Assembly: GCF_036324505.1 (NCBI RefSeq)
Contig: NC_086366.1
Coordinates: forward strand, 7,875,427-7,939,426
DNA: 64,000 nt
Source of the DNA: Eleginops maclovinus
Taxonomy: Eukaryota; Chordata; Actinopteri; Perciformes; Eleginopidae
Direction of reading: 5' to 3'
Shown here one piece after another: positions 13,050 through 26,500 of this stretch (its first letter is position 1; the number at the start of each line of letters is the position of its first letter). Under the pieces are notes generated by a model. That model made no database searches, was not told the origin of the DNA, and saw only the letters and a list, made by a program, of their open reading frames with translations. Both the position numbers and the translations under genes were made by a program.

Positions 13050-16000
13050 GAAACAGGAGCTGCTGAACATTACCAACGTCCCCCTGGGAGAATGTCCCCC
13101 CTCACCGCCCCGCACTGCACCACCCAGCATGAAGGTAAACACACACACACCTGCACACATATGGTCGGACATACATGTGAACCCACACATTCAAAGGTTT
13201 TCATTGAGGCCTATTGGAAAAGCTATTGATTGTTTCTATTGATTCTGAGAATAATCAATGAGAGACTGAGTGTCAAACTGCTGAGTCATGACACTTCCAT
13301 TTTCACAACATGACACAAGCGTAACCTAAACTACGATTTGTACAGGCTATGATGTTTTAATATGTCCTTATTAATCCATGGCACTGTTTTATTTTCTGTC
13401 CTCTACTTGTATATCCTGGCAGCACATGAATAGCCTAAAGTATAACTGATCGATTTGCATGTATATACAATATGTACTGTATGTAGATTCACTGCATTAA
13501 AGTGGTGAAATACAAACTCTAATCCCCAAACACCCTGCTTGATGTTTTGGTTTTATTTTGTTAACATATAATCCATTTTCTATGGCGTGTTATAATCTCA
13601 TGGAAAACATGCAATCGTATTTGAAAATAGGGCAGCCTCTGTTCAAGCAAGAGTCTTATTTTTTATTTTAAATATTGCTGAACATTGCAATTTAGACCCC
13701 ATTCTTCCCAGTTTTGCAGTAAATGCTTCTCAAGGCGTCAAGTAATTTAAATGTTCAATATCTGCTTGAAATACTGGTTAATATTTGTTAAATTGTCTCT
13801 AGATGCAGGGGTAATAAAAGACTCATAATGATATTGCCTGTTTATATTCCCTTATGTGCAGTTCTGGTATGACTTGCAGTCCTAGGGATGGGTTTCTTAT
13901 TGCCAATACAAGTTTTATAAAAAGGAAATTTCAATCAAATTCTCTTGGGGTTTAGATTTGTCTATGACAAACTAAAGTAGGAAAAGTGTGGACGCTAAAT
14001 TGCTATGCTGAGCACAAATTGTGGAGTTCAATCAAACGGTGCCATCAAAGGTAACTTTGGCCAAAGCTGTGACTCGGCAAATTGAAAAAAAACATATCAG
14101 AGCAAAACCAAACTGAATGTGAATACAAATGAAATCCATCCGACTGTAGAGGATCATCTTTTCTCAGGTCTTGTCACACTCACTCATGTAGGGACATATT
14201 ATAGTGCTATCTGACTTTACTTAAATTCTATGAATTGTAATTTGTTGATGTGTCAAAGAGTTAGTACTCACACCACGTTGCATTCGTTCTGAAGAATCGT
14301 TCAGTTTTCATCCAGCATAATAAAAGAGAGGGCCCTTTTGCAGGGAGGCAGATTAGCAGGGTGATTGAGAGGAAATAGATGACGACACCTGCGAGAGGAA
14401 GCCACTTTCTGCAGTATGTCACCTTGAACTAAGCCATTATTATTGAATCTGCTGAAGACAACACAGAGAGTTGGCACCGAGGGCAGGAAAGCAACAGAAA
14501 GGCAATGTTTGGTCATGGTCAGAAACACTGATTGACTGATAAGATGGTCAGGCAATGACAGACAGAAATACCATTTATAGAAAGAAAATAAATGAAAGTG
14601 TAACTGAAATACGAAGGCATACATTTACTCTCGCTGTGTGGTTGACTTCTGGTAATTATCAGCCGGCAACCCACAATTTCACCGTGAGCTGAAGTGGTCT
14701 AATTGTCAGCTATTCATCATCAACGTGACACTGGTAAAGCAGTTACGATGAGCTGAAATTCCTGTAATCACATTCAACATCAAATCCATCAAAAGCCTTT
14801 CAAACTCTGGCTGCTTAAGCTTTTCCCAGCAGACCTTTTTATCATGAAAAGTAAGCCACATGTTCTTAATAACGGTAATAAAAGCTGCGTTCCACTCGGG
14901 GAAGGCTGTGATATTGTGAAATAGCTCGCTGGAAAAACACTGGGGCGCTTACTGGAACCGAGCCATTGTTAGCAGTAGTTTTTATTCATGTAATGTGAAG
15001 TCATATGAAGTGAGTTTTGAATGACTTTGGAATAATGACACCATGGGCCTCTAGATTAGTTCCCATCATGCCTTGCTTTTAATTTGCAATGCCTCCGGTT
15101 CGCAATATCCCTACAAAGGTTGATTTAAGGCACTCAAAGTTAAGGTATAAGAGTTGAGTGGCACTTATACTTCACAAAGTAAGGTAGAAATAAATGAATA
15201 ACAGGTTTCTTGTTCTTAGGGTCTCTTACTGTCGTTTCTTGCTTCGAAAGTGCTAGCATTAGCCATGTCACTAACAAGAGGGTAAAAAGAGATGCTGCAG
15301 TACAGGCAGTATGAGAAAAATAAAGCACTTTTTGAACATTAAAGCATGCCACAGTAGAGGCACAAAATACTAATATGAACCTGAAAATGAGCTTAATCGG
15401 GCCTCTTTAAAAAAAAAAAAACCCAAATAGTGCTCAAATCTTCTTGTGTCCATTTTATATGTTGGATAATTCACTACTCATAAATACAAAGCACTCCCAT
15501 CTGATTGCCCAGTTTGCATGTCGTTGCTATGCAGCGCAGCTATTGGCATTGCTCTTCTAAGACAGTGGCCATAAAGATGATTCTCCTGGAAGGCCACATA
15601 TGAAGCAGAACTGGAGCTACTTAACAACTGAGTGTCCTTTGTGAAAAAAATAAAAATAGATTTAAGGACAGTTTTTCTGTTGTTGAGACAGGTGCTTAAA
15701 CTTGGAGGTCAGGAAACAGTGGTGGGTAAGGGTTGAATTATAATAGGGGGATTAATGCACTAAAGGAAAGTCGGTATTATTACACATAATGTAATGTGTG
15801 TAAGTGTTTGTGTCTATCCGTGTGGAATAACCTGTTCTATCCCTAAGATTCAGTTTGCTGAGTAACTTGAATTTCCTGTTTGAGCTCAAGGCTTTAAAAA
15901 GCCAAATACACTGTAAAGGAAAGTGAGAGGCAAGTCACTCTCCAAATGTAGACGAGCGGTAAGAATAAGAGAAAGACAGAGAAATTAGTGGGCTCAATGT

Positions 16001-17429
16001 TTTAGCAGCTGTAGCTAAGGTAAGTCTTGGGGGGTGACTCATGAAACAAGTACACAGTCTGCTATTGAGTAATGTAATGTTTTCGGATCAAAATGTGTGG
16101 TGTACTGTAGTCTAATTCAAGCAGCAATTTAACCCAAATTTGAACATTTCTCTTTGCAAATCTTCTCATCATTTGCTGACCATATCTATCGTGTAAATAC
16201 AACATCCACTGTCTTTAAATAATAGCTTTCAGGAGAAAGAGCACAGCATATCTGAAACTTTTAAAGTATTATTTTCAGCACATTTACACCCACATGTGAA
16301 TCTTTCACAGCAATATTTCGTAACACAGCGACCAAGCCAAAACTGAATTGACTCGCGTATCAAATACAGATGTCAGCCGGTGTCCCAGGTATCTGACACA
16401 TAAGAGTGTTTAAGTCTTTCTTTACATCTGACAGTCGTACAGCTCGCTGCAAGCTCAGGCTTATCCCTTCATCATGCCGTCACCTTCTTGAACCAGAGAA
16501 GGAGTGGTGTTGTGGGCAGGAGAAAAGAGTCTGTGCTTGTACCACTCAGTCATGCTAGCACAATGTTGGCTGGTATTTTTTAACAACTGCACTGAACTAG
16601 AAACAGAGAGTTGCTATTGTGGATATGGTTAGAGCATAACACCTGTGTTACTCCTGTCAGTTCACTTGGAATAAACAGAGCAGAAAGGTAATAAAGAACT
16701 AATGAAAGAACTAACTAACTAATAGCAGAAGCAGCATCTAGCACAGTTAGCTAATTTTCATTTAACTCCTTTCCACCCGTTTTTAAATACTGTTTTTCTT
16801 AGATTTAAATCATGTGATATTCCTTTAATCCTGGAGATAACACGATGAGACACGGAGGCCTCTGTCCCTGTCTGTAACGTCTCCTCATTGCTGTCAATGT
16901 GCGGTTCATTGTGTCCATGACTTTACATGAATATGTGTGAATTCTAGCAGCCAACAAGTCTGTCAGTCAGGCAGGCTGCAGGCAGCTGATCTAATCTGCC
17001 TGCACTCTGCGATAGCCCAAGCGCGTTGCCAGGGGAGATAAGAGATGCAGATGTTGTTGCCGGGCTAAAGAGAGAAAGAGAGGCAAAACACACAAAGAGG
17101 CGGCATAAAGAGGAAAGAGAGTAAAGGAGAAGGAAACTGAAAAATAAAAGAGGGATAGGTGTCTCTCGTCCAAGCACCTTTTCTGGTCACCGCAGTGGAT
17201 GTAGATGATGAATGAACACTCTGTAATCACCGCAGGATCCTTTTCATATTGCCAGGACAAGCTGCAACAGTGTGTCTTTTAAACTGCCGTGGTCAAGTCG
17301 AGTACAAGCAGCTTTTATCTTGATGGATTCAAGGAAAAGAAAAGATAAGACCGCAAAAGCTGCTTTTTAGAAATAAACCTGCTTCCTTCCCCTTGTAGCC
17401 CTCATACAATCCCAGTAACCATTAAACCA

Positions 17430-17527
<98 letters not shown>

Positions 17528-20500
17528 AGATATAGTTGGTGCTGTTTGCTAAGAGTGCATGCTGACTGCCATAGTTGCTATCTAAAAGATGTGTTGTATA
17601 TATTGTTGGTCTGGCTGTCTGGTGTTGACTCTGTTCACAGCACTGTATCGGCTTACAACACTTCTAACTGGTTAATATTAACTGCTTGATAAGCTGTGAG
17701 TGTGTGCGTGTGTGTTGTTCTGTCTGCACTGGGAGTGGTTATGATAATGATTATGGTAACCAGCGTAGCACATTTTTATTACAGTGATGCAAAATGTAGT
17801 CATTAAAACATGTTTACCATCTGTATACGGTGATTCAAACACTTCTGAAGACTTATCTGGTTATGAGCTACAGTTTATTGGTAAGGCTTTTATTTCCTCT
17901 TCAATTGTGCTTTATGACATCATCGAGTGTTTAGCTCCCAGACTGGTGCCTTTATAAGAGCGATAGTGCATGTTAGTGTGTGGGATTGGCTGAAAAAGTC
18001 ATTTAAAGTAGGTTAAATACATGTATATATACAGGGGTTGATGTTTATATATAGTTGATGTTTTATCAATGCTTGTTTTCATTGGTTACAACATGATTCA
18101 TGGGGTGTGAACCACTTAAAGAGAAACTACGCTGTTGTGAATTCTTTATAAGGAATGTTTTGCGACACTTTTTTTAACAGGAAGTTTAATTTTGTGCCAT
18201 GGTTATGAGTGAGTTGCATAACTGAAACAGCTAGGCATACATTGCATTTACACAAAATACATGTGAGGAAATCTGAGGACAAAGACCCTGAGCTTGGAGC
18301 CCATTATCACCCTCACAGCTTGTTTATGTGTCTGGACGCTACGGAGACAGAGAAGTGTGAATGCACTCGAAGCAGCGTGTGTTTGTTCGAGTGTGTGTTA
18401 CTTTGTGGGGAAGTGGTTGCTTATCAGTGTGTGTGCATGTGGGTTCGAGAGGCTGGGAGTCTCTCCCTTGCCTTGCCCTTTTGACACGGATAAGTTTACA
18501 CAGTAGAGGAGAGTCAGACAGAGTGAGCTGGTGGGTAATATCTGCAGCAGTCAACACCAATGTAACCCATGTAAGACCTTTAAATTGAGACATTTTGGTT
18601 CTGCTTTGAGTGTCGAAACACTTGTTGAAAGTGCAAATTAGAGTCAAGGAAAGGGTGTTGTACTGACGAAATGTGTTTTTGGTGTCAGCAGATTTTAATG
18701 ATGCTTCGGAAGTCAAAGTTTAGCACTCTGTTTTATATGCTTTGCATTCTTCGTCTTTCTGTTTCAGTCTGCAGAGTTCTTCGATATGCTGGAGAGGATG
18801 CAGGTAAGACATTTTCATTCATTCTTTTCCTGTTAATCCATTATTTTCTGTTCTGTATTTACCGCCTCTATTTCCTCCTTTTGAGAAACATTTGCAGCAT
18901 GTTTGTGCCAGCTGGAGATTTTTGCACCGGGTACATTTTGAACATATTGTGAGATGGTATCTTTCCTTTTTCTTATTCCCCGTCCATAGCCAGATTTAAC
19001 ATGTACAAGAGGTTGAGAAGGCTATTGATGATTCAATCAGTATAGGTCAGCCCGCTGGGTTCAGCCTGTTGCTCATGGTATTACTTTTTTCTCCCTGTCT
19101 GTATGGATTTAATCGATTTTCAGTCTTTCTCTTTCTGTATGACACTTCTTTGTGCCCCCCCTTGGGCACAAGCTTTGAATAGTCTGTGGACAGATGGGAG
19201 GATATCAAAAAGGAGGGGGATTGGAAGAGGAAGAAAGTGTGATGAGCAATTAAAGAAACAGGAACAAGTGGCCAAAAGAAGATTCAAAAAGAAGGAGAAA
19301 TGATTTTTGCAGATTCTTTAGAGGGAAGTTATGGTTTACAATGAGATCTCCAAGTGTGAATCATGTAGTCTTACGAGGTCTGGTCTCTGTAAGTGTTCAT
19401 AAGTTGAGAATAGAGTGACTTTATCGCAGCATGGTCAACATCCAATAAGTGATCACTGATATAAATTAGGAAGAGAGAGTAGGTTTTATGAATCTATCCA
19501 TACATCAGTACAATAAACTACCCCTCAAAAAAGGGAAGACTTTTTTCACCTACTGCATAGAACACCTCTTATTATTTTTCTGTTTATATTCTTTATGTTC
19601 TTTTTAATCAATAAATCGCATGAAAAACATCAAAACCCACAATGGATTGATCCTAAAACATGCATTACAGTCTGCCTTATATGGGTTATTACTCTTTTCC
19701 AGACCTACTTTGCTTTGGTCGAGATGTTCCTTCAATAGAATAAACAGGGACACAAATTTATTTTTGGGTCAACATCTCAATCTGCTGCTAAAATAGTTCC
19801 TAACAAATGCTATCCAAGTGAAGTAACCCAACATTTGAATGGGAACAGTTTTCTATGAAAAAATAGTCTTAGGTGCCATTAGCTAGGAAAATTGGACTGA
19901 AAATTATGTTTTTGTGTAGAATAAGTCCAACCGCTGTGTTTTTGAATCATGACTTCCCCTTAATAACACAGAAGAAGACAGGCAGGAGTTATGCTGCTCT
20001 GGGAGCTACAGACGCATAGCTCACTGAAGACATCGGCCGATATATTCGGAAAGTGTGACTGGTTGATGACATTCAGTCAATGCATGGCGATCATCAAAGA
20101 GTCTCTCACACACATACAGAAACTGCACACCTCATCCATCTTTTCTGACCCTCAGCTTTCATCGACCTGCTCTCTTGAGCTCTGCCGTCTCTTGCTCAAC
20201 ATATGGAACTCAGTGTTTCTTCAGTACTGTTATCTGGATGGTGCCGATAAAGATCACCTTTTTGATCCTCATCTCTTTTTCTCCTCTCCTTTCTTCGTCA
20301 TCCTGTAATATCACCTCTTTACACCTGTGCCTTCTTCTCCCTCCTTTATCCTCTCCTTGTCTTTGTCTCTCAGTCTGACGGAAAATAAAAAAGGCTCTTC
20401 AGTGCGTTTTGTGATCAGTCTGGTATTGTTGACGATGACTCCCCCGTGACTGTAACAGCTGCTCCATCAATATGCACTCACACACACCACTACAGAGCAG

Positions 20501-23500
20501 ACTGAGAAATATGTGTGTGTGTGCATGTGTCCAAGAGTCTTTTCTCGTACAAATGGATTCTTGGTATGACTGGTGGCATTATAAGTGGTGGTAGTGGTGT
20601 GTATGTACGGCACTCTGATCCCGACAACTCTTTATTTCAACACTCAGTCATGTAGACAAGCTATTCCACGGGGCATTTACCATAATTGGCCAATTTAGTT
20701 TCAGTCTAATAGATTGGCTTTTCATATCTAAATAAATATAAATACAAAACTCTGCAGCCTCAGTTCATTTTCTAAGTTCTGCTGTGTCCCAAAAAAGGGA
20801 CACGGGAAAAACAAACTATTTCTGGGAGCTGGATTCAGAGGGATATAATGATTGTATGTATTACCTGAGTGTGTGTCTGTGAGTGTGCATGGACGGAGAA
20901 AAGTAAATTAGCATGTATGCCTCATTCATTTGTGTGGCAACAGAGACAATGAGGTATGAGAGCAAGATACTCGGGGACAGGTTTTAATGCAAAATATAAA
21001 TCAAACTTTCTCTTTTTGACCCTTGTGCTTTTACATCCTCATGCTGCGTACGGACACTAATAAGGTCCCTAAAGCTGAAGAGACCAAAAGATGGAAGGTG
21101 TGACCAGAGACACTAGCACACATCTCTGCATGTTTCCTCCCGCTGCTTCATCATGCCTCCTGATTTGCTCTGTGGTTGTTCTTGTCTCATCTGTCAGCCT
21201 TTGAAGGAATCCGACCCCCCCCCCCCCCCGTGAATGCTTTTCAGATTTTTCTCAAGGCTTTTAAAGAACAAAATCAATTGCCTCCTGATTTGATTGATTA
21301 TAAGTTGAATGAACTCCAACTGTCAATTGATCCTCTCTGGACTGCCAGTTTCCTGACTCCTGCTGATGCGGAATATAAATGAGTGGCTGTCCGTAGCGCT
21401 GCGCCCTTAGTGCTGCGGACGGGCCTCAGCACTATTTAGAGGTCATACACCCGAGCTGTGCTACGCTAGCAGACTACCAAACAACTACAGGCTCATAGCA
21501 GCTTTTAACCCCACAGGCTACTGAATCAAAACACCCCCAACATCATCAAGGGGTGACACACCCTCATTGATGCTGGCTGATGACTGTGCATTTCAGGCTG
21601 TTGCATCATCAACTCGAGAGTTCATTTTGGCCTAAAAAGTTGTGTTACCTTTCTGTTCCTGTGTTTGTGACTGTGCTCGCAGCTGTACATACATGTGGTG
21701 GTAGTTGGTGAAGTTAAATTATGTTAAAATGAGTCCGTTTAACATTGTGTGTGTGTGTGTGTGTGTGTCCTCTATTTGACAGGATGACTACATCCCCTAC
21801 CCACGGATAGAAGACGTGAGTCATTTCTAACTCACTTTATTCAATCCTTTACACCCCTCTCATGTGTAACCACTAGCTAGAAGTGTTTCTGATAATAGAT
21901 CATTCATTTTAAGAAGTACTTCACAAGCTTAACTTGTGAATTTATTATTCTGGAGAACTGCATGTCCCAGAGCTTTTTTGTTTGACTATATTTTTGCTTT
22001 AATCTTCATCTGTCCTGCCCTTCTGTCCTAGGTCCTGGGAAAAGGTGGTCCGTACCCCCAGGTAATCCTGCCACAGTTTGGGGGTTACTGGATTGAAGAT
22101 GTGGAGGCACCAGTAGGGACCCCCTCCTCATCAGAGTCCAGTTTCTGTGAGGAGGAAGACGGAGGAGAGGGCTTGAGCCCCGGTGGGGGGCACAACTACC
22201 GCCTGGAGTGTAACAGCACAGCTCGCGCCTACCGCAAACACTTCCTAGGCAAGGTGAGTGTGTGTGTATTCATGTCAGGTTCTACTATGAATTAAGCAGA
22301 GGCCGTATTTTGTTGTGTTTGACCTAACACTCGCTCTCTATCTCATATATCCAGGAACACATGAACTATTATTGCACTGGCAGCAGCATAGGTAACCTCA
22401 TCATGTCTCTGAAACACGAGGAGGCTGAGGGACAGGAGTTTCTACGCATCATGCTCAGGTAATGAGGGCGATGAACTGTCAGTGCTAATAACCTGACTCA
22501 ATGCAGTCAAGGTTTGTCTATGACATACTCAACCTTTTATGTAAAATCCATCTTTCACTTGTGTCTGTCTTTACTGTGTCTGCTTTTCTGATCTGCTTGT
22601 TTGATTTCTCTCTTGTTCTCTGATTGGTTACGGTTTTATTCTATTCCACTATGCCTGAGATTATAGCAAGACTATGCTGTTCTCTGAGATTGTGCAGCAC
22701 ATACAGTAAGCACAGCAGGGCTTTGAGATAAATAAATAAAATAAATACTCATAAGTATGGTACAAGTAAGAAAATATTATACTTAAATACAGTACTTGAG
22801 TAAATGTGCTCAGTTACATTCCACCAATACTATTTAGTAATACAACTAAAGACAATACGGCTAAGGCTGCTCGATAAGTCATTAGTATTTGGGTATTTTG
22901 ATATAAAAACCAAAGTTTTGACCTCTAGATGAAATGTCAGAAGAAAATCAAGAAGAGGAAGAATAATATAACCTTAATCGTCACACAGAGGGGAAATTCA
23001 CTTTCTGCATTTGACCCATCCTAGTGTTAGGAGGGGTGGGCTGCCATATGTACGGCACTCTGGGAGCAGTGTAGGGAGTGCTGCCATATTATCCTGACAG
23101 GATCATAATTGTAACATTTTAAGTCAGGAGGCTTCATTTAATGGCCATCTATCCTATAGTTGTTGAGATATTTCCGTCTAGACAGAAGTGGTGGACCAAT
23201 TATGAAACTGAAACTGTGACATTGCCATTCACAGAGCCACGGTGGCTGAAAGTAAAACTGAAGACTCTCTCTTTCTTCTCTCCTTTCTCTTTCTTGACAT
23301 GCACATGATCATGATTAACTCTGAGCAGATGTGTGGCGCTTTAGGGGACAGCTTTCCTGACATTATCACAGTTGGTGACATTTTCATCAAAAGGAAAACA
23401 ATGACAGTGATGCGATGTTTTCCGATTGGTATTGTGGGGGACGAAGGTAGCCAGGTGATGGCTAATCTCCTCTTTGACAGTGGACATAATGCTAGTGTCA

Positions 23501-26500
23501 GTGTGTATCATTCTGCCTAACACAAGCTGTCCTTTTTTTCTGATTACACTGAACTCACGATGATCATAGCTCCTTCTAAATATCACATCCATGCATATCA
23601 TCACACCTCTGAACCATCTGACCTGCTTCTGTTCTTGTTCTGTTGCAGATCGAGGATCAAAACAGTCCATGACCGGATCTCTTTAGCAGGAATCAACCAG
23701 CTGCCTAGTGTCCCGCAGATTGCCAAGGTAAGAGACAGTTTAAAAATACACAAGGTTTAAAAATAGCCAATCTCTACAAACCCTCTTCACTCCCCGTGTA
23801 TTCACAGCAACATCAAACATCCTTTGGATATGATGAATTAAGTCTAGTCGGCTCTTAATGGAAAAAGTAGGAGCTCAAGAACGACATCTTTGTGGCATCT
23901 TAATGATCTAATAAATAAATCATTGCACACTGTTTCCTACCTTTAATGCAACGCAGGACAAAATATAACAGCAATAAATATGCCTGAATCTGAGTAAATC
24001 AACAGAGTAGATGTATAAAAAACAAAGAGGATGAAAGAAAACTGTCAAAACAAACAGAGAAGTTGTATAAATACCATTTCACTAATAAAACCAATAAAAT
24101 AAGAAGGTAGAATAAAAACAGTTAAATAGAATATTTACTATTTCTAACTTTGTAAACCTTTAGAACCTGAAACCAAACATCAGTAAACGTACCTTGGTAA
24201 CTGTTAGCTCGCAATGAGTGACAAAAGAAGCAATTCCTGTATTTTAATGAAAGAGATCAATTATTTAGAGGCCGTAGACAGCCTGTCGGTGAAAATCCAA
24301 ATTCTTGTTTGGAAATACAAAGTGAGATTTCTCTCCTGATAACACACAGCTGGGAAGGTTCTGGCAACCAACATGCTTTTGATTACTCACTTCCAAAAAA
24401 TAGAAGAACATTCACACATTAAATTAAGACAAATAGAAACATGCTTGCTTTTTATGTAATCTTCCAACAGTAATTATCATCCATGCGTCCCATGTTGCAT
24501 TTGGAGATTTTTCACTCTGACAAAGACTTTCATAGACCAAAATGTAAAGATGTAAAGATATACATTTCATATATTCAAAAGATATTAACTGTGATGTTTT
24601 CATTATTGATTCATTGATTGCCTGTGAGCTTTTTTTGCATAACCTCATCTTCATCTCTTAGCTTCTGTGTGACGATGCCACGGGGCTGAAGTTTAACCCG
24701 GCCCTCTACCCCAGGGTAAGTTTATTCTAAACTCCCATAGTGCAAACTCATCGTCAGCAGACTGCCCTCAGCTCAAGTAACCTGTTATCAATTAATTAAT
24801 TTAAGCGTTCTGCACAGTGACAAGGAGGCACTGGGGGGTCAAAAGTGTTAATGTTACATTCAATAACATCTCCCTCGTTATACCTTCCTCAGTTTCTATA
24901 TATTCTTCACATGGGTCATTCACTTTGTAAAGGGCCTGGGTTTTTAATTTGAAGGTAACCTCAGGCACCTGTTCCTCTGCCGATTCCTTCATTAACTTTT
25001 CACCTTAGCCCTCTCCTCACCTGAAATATAGCACGCAACTTATCACACTTCCCCTCATAAGCCCCCTACCGCTCTAACATCTGGCCTGTTTTGTAAGTCA
25101 ATTATTCAAAAAATGATTGAGGAGATGGCGATTTCCTAAAACGATCACGATGGCTCTGTTTGCCCTCCTGTGAGCCAGGCGGAGTAGTGAGATGGAGCAT
25201 GCTTTCAGCCTGTGCCCCGGGAGTGGAAAAATAACCCATCTGTGTCACTGACTGCCTTCTCTGAGGGCCGTAACAGTTTGTTGCATGTCAGCCTGTAACA
25301 CGGGGCCAAATAAACTTGCCCTGGAGACATTTTTACGAACAGGAAAAACATGTTTTCCGTTCTAGGACAGCAAGAAGAATGTCTGTAACAAGTTAAATAA
25401 CCATGGGGAGAACTATTGAGTAAGAAATATGTGTTTTTGTGCAGGGATCCCATCTGACAGTGGCTTATGATGAACATGAGGTGAACAACACCTTCAAATT
25501 TGGAGTCGTCTACCAGAAGTTTGGACAGGTGAGAAACCAGGATGCTATTGTTAGTTTAGACACATATTATTTGATCTTAAACATTTTGATGTCTTTCATT
25601 ACATAATGATTTCTTCTCTCAGACATCAGAGGAAATGTTGTTTGGGAACAATGAGGAGACACCAGCTTTCAAGGAGTTTCTGAGCACTCTGGGTGACACT
25701 ATTGAACTTCAGGATTTTAAAGGGTAAGAGAGGAGTAGAATGTGATTTAATACAATAAGATAAAGGAGTAAAGTGCATAAAAACTGAAAAAAAAGAAGTC
25801 AGGATTTGGGATTCTATATAAATTGAAACCAGAGAAAAAAGTCCATAATTAGAAAGATAGTGTATGTCTTTTAAAATGACTTGCAATCAGAATGAGAATC
25901 AGTTATATTGTGTTAAAATGAATTTGCTTTGGTGTTTGTGGTGCATTTAAAATACAATGAGAGGAATTTCATTATGAAAATTAAAGGACAAATATATTCG
26001 TATTTTAAAAATGCTTGTGAAAACTATTAACGTTACATTCAAATAAAAAAGTATTAAAATAAATGTTTGCAAGAAATGAAGGATGCAAATATGTGCATTA
26101 TATCAGAATTTAAATTGGTTCAGCTGTGCAGTTAAAAAGAAAGTAGACATTTCTCCTGCTGGTTCGGCTTTAGCCAGCAACCAGCATAAAATGCTTACCA
26201 AAAAAGATCAGAGAAAAGAAAGTGCTAAATTGACAGGTAATCAAACGTTGTATACCGTGTTTTTTGCCTGGCAGGCTTCTTTTCTCTATTGTGTTATTAG
26301 GACAATAACACATTACGATTCCAGCTTTTGTTTGGCCTCGGGCTTTTTGGATACAGAATGTGATGAAACTGACATTTACAACAAATAAAATGTAATATTA
26401 TCCTATGACTAAATGCTGGAGGTCACACGGATAACATGTGCTTTAAAAATGTCAGGTTCCGCGGTGGGCTGGATGTATCTCACGGACAAACGGGCTCTGA

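Larger units (their letters stand above)
13135..18767 (+). other. rap1gap2: rap1gap2 intron (5.6 kb)
   Basis: Between the [11 protein letters not shown] exon and the FFDMLERMQ exon. It contains the dispersed repeat at 15215-15410 and the AC microsatellite at 17431-17525. No other exon was recognised. Confidence 0.8.
18768..21815 (+). other. rap1gap2: GoLoco-like N-terminal segment of rap1gap2, split across introns
   Basis: Exon 18768-18803 encodes [12 protein letters not shown]. This resembles the first half of a GoLoco motif, the Galpha-i/o-binding motif of Rap1GAP relatives. The next firm exon, 21783-21815 ([11 protein letters not shown]), begins in the same phase and follows on to the catalytic region. 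The usual second half (a short D/E-E-Q-R/K stretch) is absent from the firm exons. A weak 33-bp candidate sits at 21065-21097. As modelled, the motif is incomplete. Confidence 0.6.

Noticed and set aside
21176..21382. Open frame with a proline run in a rap1gap2 intron
   Set aside because: The prolines come from a C homopolymer. No matching donor, and not needed for phase.
26083..26388. 101-codon open frame (+) upstream of a rap1gap2 exon
   Set aside because: Intronic. The true exon starts at 26456 after a clear acceptor, and no homology was seen.
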